In this document: piece by piece, positions 16,439 to 26,700 of the stretch
Position numbering within the stretch: the stretch's first letter is position 1
Layout: each line of letters begins with the position of its first letter
Assembly: GCA_018711405.1 (NCBI GenBank)
Contig: DVIH01000075.1
Span: 1 to 51,239 of the forward strand
Origin: Candidatus Avibacteroides excrementipullorum
GTDB taxonomy: Bacteria; Bacteroidota; Bacteroidia; Bacteroidales; Bacteroidaceae
Reading direction: 5' to 3'
DNA length: 51,239 nt
Program-made: the position numbers and the translations under genes
The notes under the pieces: generated by a model
Databases searched by the model: none
What the model was told of the DNA's origin: nothing
What the model saw: the letters and a program-made list of their open reading frames with translations, nothing else

Positions 16439-17326
16439 TCACAGTTCAAAAGGATGCGTCCCTATCAGGTTTCCATCGACAAAGATGTCTACCCTGTAGA
16501 CACCTTCAAACAGAAATTCCTCCACATCCCAATACAGGGTCACGGCCTGTTCCTCGCCGGTATATTCTATGTTCCTGCAAATGGAATACTCCAGACGCTT
16601 GTTCTCATACTCGAAAGTGCCCGAACCCGGTTTCACCAGCAGCGAATTGTCGGGAGCCGTAATCCTGACATAGACCATCTTTTCTCCGGCCTCAGAAGTG
16701 GGGTTGCGGTCTATGGTGAAGTCTATGACAAACTTCACTATGTCTTTCACCCTTCTGGCTTTCTTGCCTCGCTTGTTGTTGGCCGCCACACTGATGTTGC
16801 TTGCATTGAGCATTGATGCCAGCGTGACTGTCTCATGCAGTTTCTCCCGCTCTTTCGACAGGTCGGTAATCTTGCGTCTTGCCGCCGTATTGCTCGCTTT
16901 CAGTTCCTGGTTTTCCTCTCCCAAAGCCTTGTTGAGCCTCGTCAGCGAATCTATTTGCAGCACATAGTTGCGCGACACGGCGCGCACGGTCTCAAGCTCT
17001 TTCCTCAGGCGCAATATCTCGGCCGTATTGGAGGCCTTAGTCAGCCTCAACTCCTCGAGCAGCCTCTGCACTCTGGTCTTTTCCTTGTCGAGCAGCAATG
17101 ACAAAGAGTCGTTGTTCAGGTTTATCTGAAGTTCATCATACTGTCGGGCATAACGCATGTAGTCGTTTTCCATCTCCTCTTTTTCAAGCTGGAACAAAAG
17201 GCTTTTTTCCTTATTGTCCTTACGTTCCAGGAAAAACAGCACCGTCATCACCGCCAGCAGCGCCACAAGCGCGACACCTGCAATGACATACAAATTCTTT
17301 CTGCTTTTTTTATTCTCCGGCTCCAT
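16439..17326 (-). CDS. Single-pass membrane protein with long coiled coil and C-terminal beta domain
   Basis: 295 aa. A short basic N-terminus (MEPENKKSRKN) precedes one transmembrane helix (about 12-33, YVIAGVALVALLAVMTVLFF), which by the positive-inside rule puts the rest in the periplasm. Residues 35-175 are a coiled coil with Leu/Glu/Lys heptads (RLLEELRLTKASNTAEILRL). The C-terminal 95 residues form a beta domain (VYVRITAPDNSLLVKPGSG, EGVYRVDIFVDGNLIG) resembling a small Ig-like fold. The architecture suits a periplasmic spacer or sensor. It is transcribed ahead of the LuxR-type gene. Specific function is not recognised. Confidence 0.72.
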   Translation of the reverse strand: MEPENKKSRKNLYVIAGVALVALLAVMTVLFFLERKDNKEKSLLFQLEKEEMENDYMRYARQYDELQINLNNDSLSLLLDKEKTRVQRLLEELRLTKASNTAEILRLRKELETVRAVSRNYVLQIDSLTRLNKALGEENQELKASNTAARRKITDLSKEREKLHETVTLASMLNASNISVAANNKRGKKARRVKDIVKFVIDFTIDRNPTSEAGEKMVYVRITAPDNSLLVKPGSGTFEYENKRLEYSICRNIEYTGEEQAVTLYWDVEEFLFEGVYRVDIFVDGNLIGTHPFEL

Positions 17327-17360
17327 CTTAGATTCATTTTTTATCAGTCAATTAGCGGTG

Positions 17361-17368
17361 CAAAGCTA
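17361..17368 (-). promoter_or_regulatory. -7 box for the coiled-coil/LuxR gene pair
   Basis: Minus strand TAGCTTTG matches TAnnTTTG and lies 35 nt upstream of the ATG at 17326; the -33 element is not clear. Confidence 0.42.
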
Positions 17369-17454
17369 TCAAAAAAACAAGAGAATAAAAAACCAAAGAT
17401 ATATGTTTTGTTAATTTTCACAATACATTCATATCAACTAACAAGCTTATTTTG

Positions 17455-17462
17455 TAGTTTTG
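17455..17462 (+). promoter_or_regulatory. -7 box for the nadB operon
   Basis: TAGTTTTG matches TAnnTTTG. A leader of about 20 nt would precede the ATG at 17487. A TTG start at 17460 lies inside this box and is therefore unlikely. Confidence 0.48.
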
Positions 17463-17486
17463 TATGCTAAAATTCTTATCACAATC

Positions 17487-19073
17487 ATGGAAAAGAGATA
17501 TGATTTTCTTGTAATAGGCTCAGGGATTGCAGGCATGAGTTTCGCGCTTAAAGTAGCGCACAAAGGCAACGTGGCGCTTATCTGCAAAAACACATTGGAA
17601 GAAGCGAACACTTATTACGCACAAGGCGGCATCGCTTCCGTAACCGACCTGTTGAAAGACAATTTCGAGAAACACATAGAAGACACAATGATTGCCGGAG
17701 ACTGGCTCAGCGACAGGAATGCTGTGGAGAAAGTCGTGAGAAACGCTCCGGAACAGATTAAGCAACTGATAAGCTGGGGTGTGGATTTCGACAAAAATGA
17801 AAAAGGGGAATTCGACCTGCACCGCGAAGGAGGCCACTCGGAATTCAGGATACTGCACCACAAAGACAACACCGGTGCGGAAATCCAGGAAAGCCTGATA
17901 AAAGCAGTGAAAAGGCATCCCAGCATAGATGTGTATGAAAACCATTTCGCGGTGGAAATCATCACGCAGCACCATCTGGGCAGAGAAATCACAAGGAAGA
18001 CTCCCGACATAGAATGCTATGGCGCATACATCCTGGACGAAAGCACGGGGACGGTGGAAAAATTTCTGTCGAAAGCCACGCTCATGGCCACAGGGGGAGT
18101 CGGCGCGGTATATATGACAACGACAAACCCGGTAGTGGCTACCGGAGACGGCATTGCCATGGTCTACAGGGCGAAAGGCACGGTGAAAGACATGGAGTTC
18201 ATACAGTTCCACCCCACCGCGCTATATCATCCCGGCGACCGTCCGTCATTCCTCATCACCGAAGCCATGAGAGGCTATGGGGCTGTGCTCAAAACGCTCG
18301 ACGGCAAGGAATTCATGCAAAAATACGACCCGCGTCTTTCACTCGCCCCGAGAGACATAGTGGCAAGAGCCATAGACAATGAGATGAAGACACGCGGAGA
18401 CGACCACGTCTACCTTGACGTCACACACAAGAATGCGGAAGAGACAAAAAGACACTTCCCCAACATATATGAAAAATGCCTCAGTCTCGGCATTGACATA
18501 ACGAAAGACTACATACCTGTGGCTCCGGCCGCACATTACCTGTGCGGAGGCATACTCGTGGATCTGAACGCCGAGTCGTCCATACACAGGCTGTACGCAG
18601 TAGGCGAATGCTCGTGCACCGGACTGCACGGGGGCAACCGCCTCGCCTCCAACTCGCTCATAGAAGCTGTGGTATATGCGGATGCGGCTGCAAAGCACTG
18701 TCTGGACAACATCGACAACTACAAATATCAGGACAACATCCCCGACTGGGACGATGAGGGGACAATACACCCCGAAGAGATGGTGCTCATCACCCAAAGC
18801 ATGAAGGAAGTGAACCAGACCATGAGCACTTACGTGGGGATAGTAAGGTCAGACCTGCGTCTGAAACGGGCTTGGGACCGTCTGGATTTGCTTTACCTTG
18901 AGACAGAAAAACTGTTCAAATCGAGCAAGGTGTCAAGAAAAATATGCGAGCTGCGCAACATGATAAACGTGGGTTACCTCATTACGCGCCAGGCAATAGA
19001 AAGAAAAGAAAGCCGCGGCCTGCACTACACGATAGACTATCCCAAGAAAGCCTCTGAACACGACAGACAATAA
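17487..19073 (+). CDS. nadB: L-aspartate oxidase
   Basis: 528 aa, cytoplasmic flavoprotein oxidising L-aspartate to iminoaspartate, first step of de novo NAD synthesis. Seen: FAD-binding GSGIAGMSFAL (11-21), NTYYAQGGIASV, REGGHSEFRILHHKDNTG, FHPTALYHPGD, the catalytic-region motif APRDIVARAID, and the C-terminal flavin motif GECSCTGLHGGNRLASNSL. Length is close to the E. coli enzyme (540 aa). The fumarate reductase/succinate dehydrogenase relatives are excluded by the NadB-type EANTYYAQGG and lack of the succinate dehydrogenase partner genes. nadA and nadC, usual partners, are not adjacent; instead a glycosyltransferase starts at the next base after the stop codon. Confidence 0.93.
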   Translation: MEKRYDFLVIGSGIAGMSFALKVAHKGNVALICKNTLEEANTYYAQGGIASVTDLLKDNFEKHIEDTMIAGDWLSDRNAVEKVVRNAPEQIKQLISWGVDFDKNEKGEFDLHREGGHSEFRILHHKDNTGAEIQESLIKAVKRHPSIDVYENHFAVEIITQHHLGREITRKTPDIECYGAYILDESTGTVEKFLSKATLMATGGVGAVYMTTTNPVVATGDGIAMVYRAKGTVKDMEFIQFHPTALYHPGDRPSFLITEAMRGYGAVLKTLDGKEFMQKYDPRLSLAPRDIVARAIDNEMKTRGDDHVYLDVTHKNAEETKRHFPNIYEKCLSLGIDITKDYIPVAPAAHYLCGGILVDLNAESSIHRLYAVGECSCTGLHGGNRLASNSLIEAVVYADAAAKHCLDNIDNYKYQDNIPDWDDEGTIHPEEMVLITQSMKEVNQTMSTYVGIVRSDLRLKRAWDRLDLLYLETEKLFKSSKVSRKICELRNMINVGYLITRQAIERKESRGLHYTIDYPKKASEHDRQ

Positions 19074-20192
19074 ATGAAGAAGAAAAGGGTTATCGTAGCA
19101 GTAAGCAATGACCTCGTGGCCGACCGGCGTGTGGACAAGGAGTGCACCACCCTGCACAATCACGGATTCGACGTACTCCTCATGGGGTGTTATAAAAAAG
19201 GCCGTCCGGAAATAAAGCGTCCTTACGGCACATTCCGGTTCGGACTGCTGTTCACACACAAATTCGCGTTTTACGCAGAACTCAACATAAGGCTCTTTTT
19301 CCAACTGCTGAAAAGGGAAAAAGACCTCATCTTATGCAACGACACAGACATCCTGCCGGCATGTTATCTGGCAAGCAAAGCCGGCAGGACTCCGCTCGTG
19401 TTTGATGCACACGAATTGTTTCCGGAAGTGCCAGAAGTAGTGTCACGGCCATTCGTGCGCATGTTCTGGAGAAAAATAGAAGACATATTTTTCCCACGGC
19501 TGAAATACTGCTACACCGTATGCCAAAGCATAGCCAAATATTACAACTATCTGTACGGCACAGACATGAAAGTCGTAAGAAACATTCCGTCTTACAAGGA
19601 TGTGTCTGAACAAACATGTCATGCCCCAATAGACACGGGCGGCAGACATCTGCTACTCTACCAAGGAGCCGTCAACAAAGGCAGAGGAGTGGACTGGCTG
19701 ATAAAAGCCATGCCTCTACTGGATGACTGCATCCTTTACATCTGCGGCGACGGAGACCTCCTCGATGAGATGAAAAGACTGACAAAGGATACAGGTGTCA
19801 ACGACAGAGTGATATTCACAGGACGCATTCCGGCTGCCGAACTGGACTATTACACCATGCAGGCGGAAGTCGGTTTCGTGCTGCTCGACAATATAGGACT
19901 GAGCTATTATTATTCACTCCCCAACAGGATTTTCGACTACATGAGGTTCGGCGTACCGGTAATAGCCACCGACTTTCCCGAAATATCGGCAATAGTGAAA
20001 AAGCACAACACCGGACTGCTGACCAGAGACCATTCGCCACAGCACCTCGCGGCCTTGATAAGAGAAATAACAGACACAAAGACAACACTATTCGATAAAG
20101 ATAAAATAAGGCAAACGGCAAAAGACTTCACATGGGAAAACGAAGAAGCCGTAATACTCGACACAGTAAGCAAAGCTATAAACGACAAATAA
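19074..20192 (+). CDS. Glycosyltransferase, family 4-like
   Basis: 372 aa, cytoplasmic or membrane-associated GT-B enzyme. The N-terminal half (VSNDLVADRRVDKECTTL, FDAHELFPEVPEV) matches GT4-type acceptor domains, and the C-terminal half carries the nucleotide-sugar fold (LYQGAVNKGRGVDWLIKAM, ICGDGDLLDEMKRL, GVPVIATDFPEISAIVKKH). The Glu in PEISAIV probably belongs to the E-x7-E type donor site. Donor and acceptor are unknown; envelope glycan synthesis is a reasonable inference. It begins directly after the nadB stop codon and its own stop overlaps the next start (TAATG), so the three genes are translationally coupled. Confidence 0.85.
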   Translation: MKKKRVIVAVSNDLVADRRVDKECTTLHNHGFDVLLMGCYKKGRPEIKRPYGTFRFGLLFTHKFAFYAELNIRLFFQLLKREKDLILCNDTDILPACYLASKAGRTPLVFDAHELFPEVPEVVSRPFVRMFWRKIEDIFFPRLKYCYTVCQSIAKYYNYLYGTDMKVVRNIPSYKDVSEQTCHAPIDTGGRHLLLYQGAVNKGRGVDWLIKAMPLLDDCILYICGDGDLLDEMKRLTKDTGVNDRVIFTGRIPAAELDYYTMQAEVGFVLLDNIGLSYYYSLPNRIFDYMRFGVPVIATDFPEISAIVKKHNTGLLTRDHSPQHLAALIREITDTKTTLFDKDKIRQTAKDFTWENEEAVILDTVSKAINDK

Positions 20193-21607
20193 TGAAAACC
20201 ATTAACACCGCAATAGTTGCCGTCCTGGCTCTCATCGCCATTGCAGCAGCTCCCGCCAATGCAGCAGCGCAAAGCATCAGTGCACAAATAGACTCCCTGC
20301 TCGAACTACCCAAGATAAAGAAATCGGACACAGGAGTCATGATTTACAATATAACAAAAGACAAAGTGGTCTATGCCGAAAAAGCCGACAATCTGTTCCG
20401 CCCGGCATCTGTGCAGAAACTCCTTTGCATCATCACGGCGTTGGAATATATCCCCGAAGAGAGACAATATTTCAGCACATCGCTACACTACACCGGCAAC
20501 ATTACCGACAATGGCACACTCATCGGCGACCTTTATGTGAAAGGCGGATTCGACCCCGAATTTTCCACCTCCGATCTGGAAAGCCTTGCCGAAGCTGTCG
20601 CGAACTCAGGAATAAAGGAGATAGACGGCAACATCTATGGCGACATAAGCATGACCGATGGGGTCTTCTGGGGAGAGGGCTGGTGCTGGGACGACTGCAA
20701 ATCGAGTTTCCAGCCATACATGTCGCCATTAATGGTAAACAAAGGTTGCGTAACCGTAAAAGTCATACCGACAAAAGACGGAGGATGCAAGCTACAGGCA
20801 TCGCCGGAATCGGACATGTACACATTGGAGAGAGGCGGCGACAATGGAATGCCGGAAATAAAATCGGACTGGATGCACAGGACAAATACCATAACCGTAT
20901 CGGGACGCTTCAGAAGACAGGCTACCCGGCAGATATGCATGTACCCATCGCAAGATTTCTTCATGTCGGCTTTTGAAAGAAGCCTCGCAGCACACGGAAT
21001 AACCGCAGACGAAAGATCTTTCAAGAGCGTTCCCGACAATGCCGTCCTGCTGCATGAGATGAAACGGCCTATGTCGGAAGCCATACACGAGGCCATGAAA
21101 GAGAGCGACAACCTTTCGGCAGAGGCCGTACTTTTCAAACTGGCAGAACTCAACAGGACAAAAAAAGCGTCGCGCAAAGACGGCACCTCTTTCATAAACA
21201 AAATGATAGGACGGCTCGGCTTCAACCCCAAAGACTTCCGCATAAAAGACGGATGCGGACTGTCGCTCTACGATTACATATCGCCAAGCCTGCTGGTAAG
21301 TTTCCTCAATCATGCCTACCGTGACACCTATATAAAGGAAAACCTGTACAAACAACTGCCTATAGCCGGACGAAACGGGACTTTGAAACACAGGATGAAA
21401 AAAGGATACACGGTCAACAATGTACATGCCAAGACCGGAAGCGTGACCGGCGTCAGCTCTCTGGCAGGATACATGACAGACAAGGACGGAGACATGTATT
21501 CATTTGCAATAATCTCTCAAGGCATTTTCCCGACATCGGCAGCCAGAAAGCTGCAAGACAAGATTTGCGAAATCATATGCGGATCGGGCAACACTGCTTT
21601 GCAATAG
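20192..21607 (+). CDS. dacB: D-alanyl-D-alanine carboxypeptidase/endopeptidase, PBP4 (S13) family
   Basis: 471 aa. Signal peptide MKTINTAIVAVLALIAIAAA with cleavage near NAAA-QS; acts on peptidoglycan in the periplasm. All three penicillin-binding motifs are visible: S73-V-Q-K76, S305-D-N307 and K414-T-G416. The stretch between the first two (GNITDNGTLIGDLYVKGG, GWCWDD) is the family insertion typical of PBP4. Start 20192 was chosen because it overlaps the preceding stop by one base and gives the signal peptide; upstream in-frame codons belong to another frame of the glycosyltransferase. Last gene of the nadB operon; no clear terminator before the convergent AraC gene 18 nt on. Confidence 0.9.
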   Translation: MKTINTAIVAVLALIAIAAAPANAAAQSISAQIDSLLELPKIKKSDTGVMIYNITKDKVVYAEKADNLFRPASVQKLLCIITALEYIPEERQYFSTSLHYTGNITDNGTLIGDLYVKGGFDPEFSTSDLESLAEAVANSGIKEIDGNIYGDISMTDGVFWGEGWCWDDCKSSFQPYMSPLMVNKGCVTVKVIPTKDGGCKLQASPESDMYTLERGGDNGMPEIKSDWMHRTNTITVSGRFRRQATRQICMYPSQDFFMSAFERSLAAHGITADERSFKSVPDNAVLLHEMKRPMSEAIHEAMKESDNLSAEAVLFKLAELNRTKKASRKDGTSFINKMIGRLGFNPKDFRIKDGCGLSLYDYISPSLLVSFLNHAYRDTYIKENLYKQLPIAGRNGTLKHRMKKGYTVNNVHAKTGSVTGVSSLAGYMTDKDGDMYSFAIISQGIFPTSAARKLQDKICEIICGSGNTALQ

Positions 21608-21625
21608 CATAGCAGGACAAGAGAC

Positions 21626-22546
21626 TTATCCCTGTTTCGTCATAAACTTGCGCGGCGAACAACCCACTTCCGATTTGAAATATTTGCCGAAGAAAGAAGC
21701 ATTGGGGAAATTCAGCCTGTCGCTTATCTGCTGCACGGTATACTCTCCGCTTCGGAGCAGGGTCTTGGCCTCGAATATCACATAATCTTTTATCCAGTCT
21801 TTCGCATAACGCTTGCTCACCTTAAACACCACCTGCGACAGATATTTGGGAGAGATACATATCTTGTCTGCATAAAAGCCCACATTCCTGTGCTCCATGT
21901 AAAACATCTGCACAAGCCTTATAAAATGCTCGTAAATCTGCTGCGAGCGTACCTCCGATACGGCATTTCCTTCATCAAGCAAGTGCGAATAGCAATACTG
22001 GCAATTATATTCTATCACTTTCAGATAGCCGAACAAAGCCATTTCCATATTAGGATATCCGGATTCTATCTTCCTGCGCATAAGCCTGTAAATCTCAATC
22101 GACTCAGCCATGCATTCTTCCGTCAGACAAATGACCGGCGACTTTATGAGCTGGTTTCGGAAAGGGGCGGAAAATATCATCTCAGACTTCTTGTATTCGG
22201 AATCTGAACAAACTATGATAAACACACGGCAATCAATCCCGAAAGAAACAAGCATACAGATGTCTCCCGGCAGCACCACTACAACAGAACCGCGCGACAA
22301 ACTGTATTCATTCGTATTGATATTGACAACCAATTCCCCGCTGACACAAAACATGAGAAGAAGCACATTGGTTTTACCGTACGATTTGTAGACAGGACGA
22401 TTGAGCAACTCCCTATCGAAAGATCCGTCCAAATTATCATTCAGCACAAATTTGTCTCCATACGCCAGTTCACGTCCCGTAGACGGAAGCATGCTTATCT
22501 CGAAACCGTCAATCCGGTTATCCTTTATATCATTTGCTTTTGCCAT
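21626..22546 (-). CDS. AraC family transcriptional regulator
   Basis: 306 aa from the ATG at 22546. The N-terminal part (about 20-150) resembles a cupin-like sensing domain (VLLLMFCVSGELVVNINTN, SRGSVVVVLPGD). The C-terminal 95 residues carry two helix-turn-helix units (FYADKICISPKYLSQVVFK, YTVQQISDRLNFPNASFFGKY) ending SPRKFM, the standard AraC signature. A longer frame starting at 22645 was rejected because a -7 box lies inside it at 22572-22579. Divergent from the RND efflux operon, which it probably regulates; the effector is unknown. Confidence 0.87.
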   Translation of the reverse strand: MAKANDIKDNRIDGFEISMLPSTGRELAYGDKFVLNDNLDGSFDRELLNRPVYKSYGKTNVLLLMFCVSGELVVNINTNEYSLSRGSVVVVLPGDICMLVSFGIDCRVFIIVCSDSEYKKSEMIFSAPFRNQLIKSPVICLTEECMAESIEIYRLMRRKIESGYPNMEMALFGYLKVIEYNCQYCYSHLLDEGNAVSEVRSQQIYEHFIRLVQMFYMEHRNVGFYADKICISPKYLSQVVFKVSKRYAKDWIKDYVIFEAKTLLRSGEYTVQQISDRLNFPNASFFGKYFKSEVGCSPRKFMTKQG

Positions 22547-22571
22547 AGCACAGACATTATAGTTTCTCACG

Positions 22572-22579
22572 CAAAAATA
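22572..22579 (-). promoter_or_regulatory. -7 box of the AraC regulator gene
   Basis: Minus strand TATTTTTG matches TAnnTTTG, 25 nt upstream of the ATG at 22546. The 173-nt divergent spacer (22547-22718) also holds a weaker rightward box, GAACTTTG (22688-22695), for the efflux operon. Confidence 0.42.
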
Positions 22580-22687
22580 TCCATTTAGCAATACAAACAG
22601 AAAGAAGCCGGAAGCAAAAACGGGCGCATTCAACTTTTTGAACATTTTATTATCATAAAAGGTTTATATCGGTGAGATAAAAAACAA

Positions 22688-22695
22688 GAACTTTG
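22688..22695 (+). promoter_or_regulatory. Weak -7 box of the RND efflux operon
   Basis: GAACTTTG differs from TAnnTTTG at the first base and lies 23 nt before the ATG at 22719. A weak core promoter would fit activation by the divergent AraC regulator. Confidence 0.3.
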
Positions 22696-22718
22696 CAACA
22701 AACTAAAAAACAGAATAT

Positions 22719-23783
22719 ATGAGTCGCAACATCAAATCATCTATTGCAGGCATGGCAATCTTGGGCTTGCTATGCTCATGCACGAACACCAAGACAGACA
22801 GCACCATGCACAGTGTCAGACAAATTGCGCCAAGCCCGAATGATGCAATCGCAACGGAACATTTCTACGGCACTGTGAACGACAAAGACGAAATAAACGT
22901 CAGTTTCAAAGTGCCCGGACAAATAGAAAAAGTATTCGTCAAAGACGGAGATTTCGTAAAAGAAGGACAGCTGATAGCCAGCCTCGACAAAGCAGACTAC
23001 CAATTGGGGCTTGAAGCCGCACAGACACAATACGAGCAACTGGAGAATGAGATAAAACGACTGGAGCTGCTTTACAAAAGCAAAAGCGTATCGGAAAACG
23101 ATTATGAAAAAGCCATTTCGGGACTGAAACAGGCAAAAGTGCAATACCAGACATACAAAAACAAGATAGACTACACCGAACTGTACTCCCCCATAAGCGG
23201 CTACATACAGCATTTCAACTACGAACCGTCGGAAATGGTAGATGCCGGAATGACTGTGGCCAACATCATAAGCGCAGGCAACAGACAAATAGAGATAAAC
23301 ATCCCCATAGCCACATACATGAAAAGAGACAAATTCAAATCATTTCTTGCCAAGACATTGTCAGCCGAAGAAAGCATTCCGCTACGGCTCATAAGCATCA
23401 CCCCTAAGGCTGACAACAACCAGCTCTACCGCATGATACTGGCTTTCGATGGCAATATTCCGGCAAGCATAACACCCGGCATGAACTGCGAGGTTCAGAT
23501 AAACATAGCCAATGACAACCCGGCAAACGAATATACAGTGCCGATGCGTTCGGTTTTTGAATTTGAAGGCAAAGAATATGTCTGGACCATATCGCAAGAC
23601 TCCATAGTGACCAAGAGAGAAGTAAGCATGACAGGCATGGACGACAAAGGCAACGCCATCATATCAGCAGGCCTCGATGGAAACGAAATGATTGTGGACG
23701 CAGGAGTAGACATGCTACAGGAAAATGAAAAGGTAAGAATCCTTCCGGAAATATCCGACACTAATATAGGAGGACTACTCTAA
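22719..23783 (+). CDS. RND efflux periplasmic adaptor (membrane fusion protein)
   Basis: 354 aa. Lipoprotein signal MSRNIKSSIAGMAILGLLCSC with lipid Cys21. The order is that of HlyD/AcrA adaptors: barrel-sandwich half (VSFKVPGQIEKVFVKDGDFV, GQLIASLDKADYQL), a coiled-coil hairpin (about 92-150, QTQYEQLENEIKRLELLY), the second lipoyl half (LYSPISGYIQHFNYEPSEM), then beta-barrel and membrane-proximal domains (ANEYTVPMRSVFEFEGKEY). It links the inner-membrane pump to the TolC-type channel. Its stop overlaps the permease start by one base. First gene of the efflux operon, divergent from the AraC gene. Confidence 0.92.
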   Translation: MSRNIKSSIAGMAILGLLCSCTNTKTDSTMHSVRQIAPSPNDAIATEHFYGTVNDKDEINVSFKVPGQIEKVFVKDGDFVKEGQLIASLDKADYQLGLEAAQTQYEQLENEIKRLELLYKSKSVSENDYEKAISGLKQAKVQYQTYKNKIDYTELYSPISGYIQHFNYEPSEMVDAGMTVANIISAGNRQIEINIPIATYMKRDKFKSFLAKTLSAEESIPLRLISITPKADNNQLYRMILAFDGNIPASITPGMNCEVQINIANDNPANEYTVPMRSVFEFEGKEYVWTISQDSIVTKREVSMTGMDDKGNAIISAGLDGNEMIVDAGVDMLQENEKVRILPEISDTNIGGLL

Positions 23784-26700
23784 TGAAAATAACCGAATTT
23801 TTCATAAAACGCCCCACGCTGTTCTGGTCTTTCATTGCGGTCATCCTCATCGCAGGCGTGCTGGCATTTATCGGAATGCCGAAATTGGAAGACCCGGCCG
23901 TAGCAGCAAAACAGGCTATGGTTGTAGTAGCCTATCCGGGAGCAAGCGCACACGATATAGAACTGGAAGCCGCCCAGACAGTGGAAGATGCCCTCATGGC
24001 ATTGCCCAATATAAATAAGGTGAAGACTGAATGCCGCAACGGTATGGCCACATTCACGGTAGAATTTCAGATGACCGTATTGCTTGAAGATTTGGAACAA
24101 CATTTCGACCTGCTCCGCAGAAAGATGAACGACATAAAGTCGCAACTGCCGCAAGGATGCTATGAGCCGATAGTAATAGACGACATGATGGACGTGTACG
24201 GCATCTTCTATGCCTTTACCGGCAAAGGCTATTCCTATCCGGAACTGTATAAATACGCCAAAATGATACAGAAAGAACTGCTCACCGTAAAAGGAGTGAA
24301 ACGCATAAACATAGTGGGCAACCGTGATGAAGTGATAAACATAACCGTCTCCAAAGACGAGATATTCAGAAACGGACTGCTGCCCACCCAGATCATGATG
24401 GCATTGCAAAACGGCAACATCAATGCCGGCAACCTCGACAACGGCAACGACAGATTGCAAATAAGAATCTCAGGCAGGATAAAAGACAAAGAAGACTTGA
24501 AGAACACCGTCATAAAGACCAACAACGGCAAGCGTGTCAGGATAGGCGACATAGCCACTGTGGAGAGGAGTTACTCCGAACCGCAGAAAAACGGATTCTT
24601 CGTCAACAACGAACCGGCTTTGGCCATATGCATAGCAATGGAAGATGATGTGATCGTCCCCGATGTGGGCAAAGCTGTCGACAAAAAGCTACAGGAAGTC
24701 ATGAACCGGGTGCCTGCCGGGATGCAGACCGAAAAGATATTTTTCCAACCCGACAAAGTGGACAACGCCATCAACTCATTCATGATCAACCTGCTCGAAT
24801 CCGTAGCAATCGTAATACTGGTACTGATATTCACCATGGGATTCCGCAGCGGACTCATCATTGGCTTCGGACTGGTACTGACCATCGCTATATCGTTTCC
24901 CATACTGTTGGTATGCGCCACCACGCTGCAAAGGATTTCTCTCGGCGCATTCATCGTGGCGATGGGTATGCTGGTAGACAACGCCATAGTCATAATGGAC
25001 GGAATACTGGTGGACAAGAAGAAAGGATACGGTCCCAAGACATATCTTTACAGGATAGGCAAAAACATAGCCCTGCCGCTGCTCGGAGCCACAATCATCG
25101 CAGCGATAACGTTTGTCAGCATATACCTGTCGCCCGACTCAGCCGGAGAATATGCAGGCGACCTCTTCCTCGTGCTGTGCGTGAGCCTTCTCGCCAGCTG
25201 GGTACTGGCACTCATACAAGTGCCCATGTGCGCCAAATCATGGCTTTCACCCAGAATCAAAGCCGACAAGAAAGAAGAGATCATGAACTCTCCGGTGCAT
25301 CGCTTTGTCAGGTTTGTCATATCAAGGCTAATCAACTACAAGACAGTAACGATAACGACAGCAGTAGCCGTACTTGCTGTCTGCGTATGGGGACTGACAA
25401 AAGTCAAAAACCTCTTCTTCCCCGACTTCGACTACAACCAGTTTGTCGTGGAATGCTACATGCCGCCCCAGACAAGCCCCAACGAAGTAAGAGATGCCCT
25501 GTGCGAGATGACAGAACTGCTGCGCAAGCACAAAGAGGTCACACGTGTGGCTTCAAGCATGGGCAGCGCACCCGCCCACTACTGCCTGGTAAGACCCATG
25601 ACGGCCGGAGGAGACTGCTATGGCGAACTCATGGTCGACTGCAAAGACTATAAGACAGTAGTCAAGGCAATACCCGGCATAAGAAAAGAGCTGAGAGAAA
25701 AATATCCTGACGCATACATAAGGATAAGAAAATACAACTTCTCCATATCCACATCCCACACAGTGGAAGTACAGTTCACCGGTCCGGACCCGGCAGTGCT
25801 GAAAGACCTCAGCCGGCAGGCCGAAGACATAATGAGGAAAAGCAAATATGTAGACCCGTATTCGGTGCAGAACAACTGGACACCCAAAGGGAAAGCCATC
25901 GCAGTAGATTTCAACGAAAACAATGCAGTCAAGGCAGGAGTCAGCCGCAGCGATGTAGGCAACGCACTGCTGGCAGTGACCGACGGAATGCCTATGGGAA
26001 TGATAAAAGACAATGACAGGAGCATGATTATAAACCTAAATGTGAGAAACGAAGACGGCAGCAAAATCACCGACTTGGGCAACATACCCGTATGGAGCAT
26101 GGCCAACATCCGCCTGGATGAACAAGACCTGACGGGGCTGGCAAGCGGCTCGGCCGGCATGGACTACATCAGCGACAAGATGTTCCGCAGCCTTCCGCTG
26201 AGCAGTTTCGCCAACAGCATATCTCCCGACTGGGAAGAAAACGTCGTGATGCGCGTCAACGGCAAGAGAGCCATCGAAGCCGAATGCGACCCCAACACCG
26301 ACATGTTTGAAGCCACACCCACTAAGGTCATAGATGACATAAAAGACGAGATAGAATCCATACAACTGCCTCAAGGATATGAAATGAAATGGATAGGCGA
26401 AGGGGAATTGCAGTCGGACGCAGTGAAAAACGTACTCAAGAACCTGCCTATCACCATATTCGTCATACTGCTCACACTACTGCTGCTGTTCAATAGCTGG
26501 AAGAAAGTCATTCTCATCCTGATTTGCTTCCCGTTCGTATTCGTGGGAATCACCCCTGCACTGCTCGCATCAAGGCAGCCGTTCACATTCATGGCCATAA
26601 TAGGCATGATGGGACTGATAGGCATGATGGTGAAAAACGCCATAGTGCTTGTCGATGAAATCAACAGATTGCAGAAAGAAGAGCATGTGCATCCGTACAA

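Noticed and set aside
22547-22645. N-terminal extension of the AraC regulator with a hydrophobic segment
   Set aside because: The -7 box at 22572-22579 lies inside it, so the mRNA would not include the upstream ATG.
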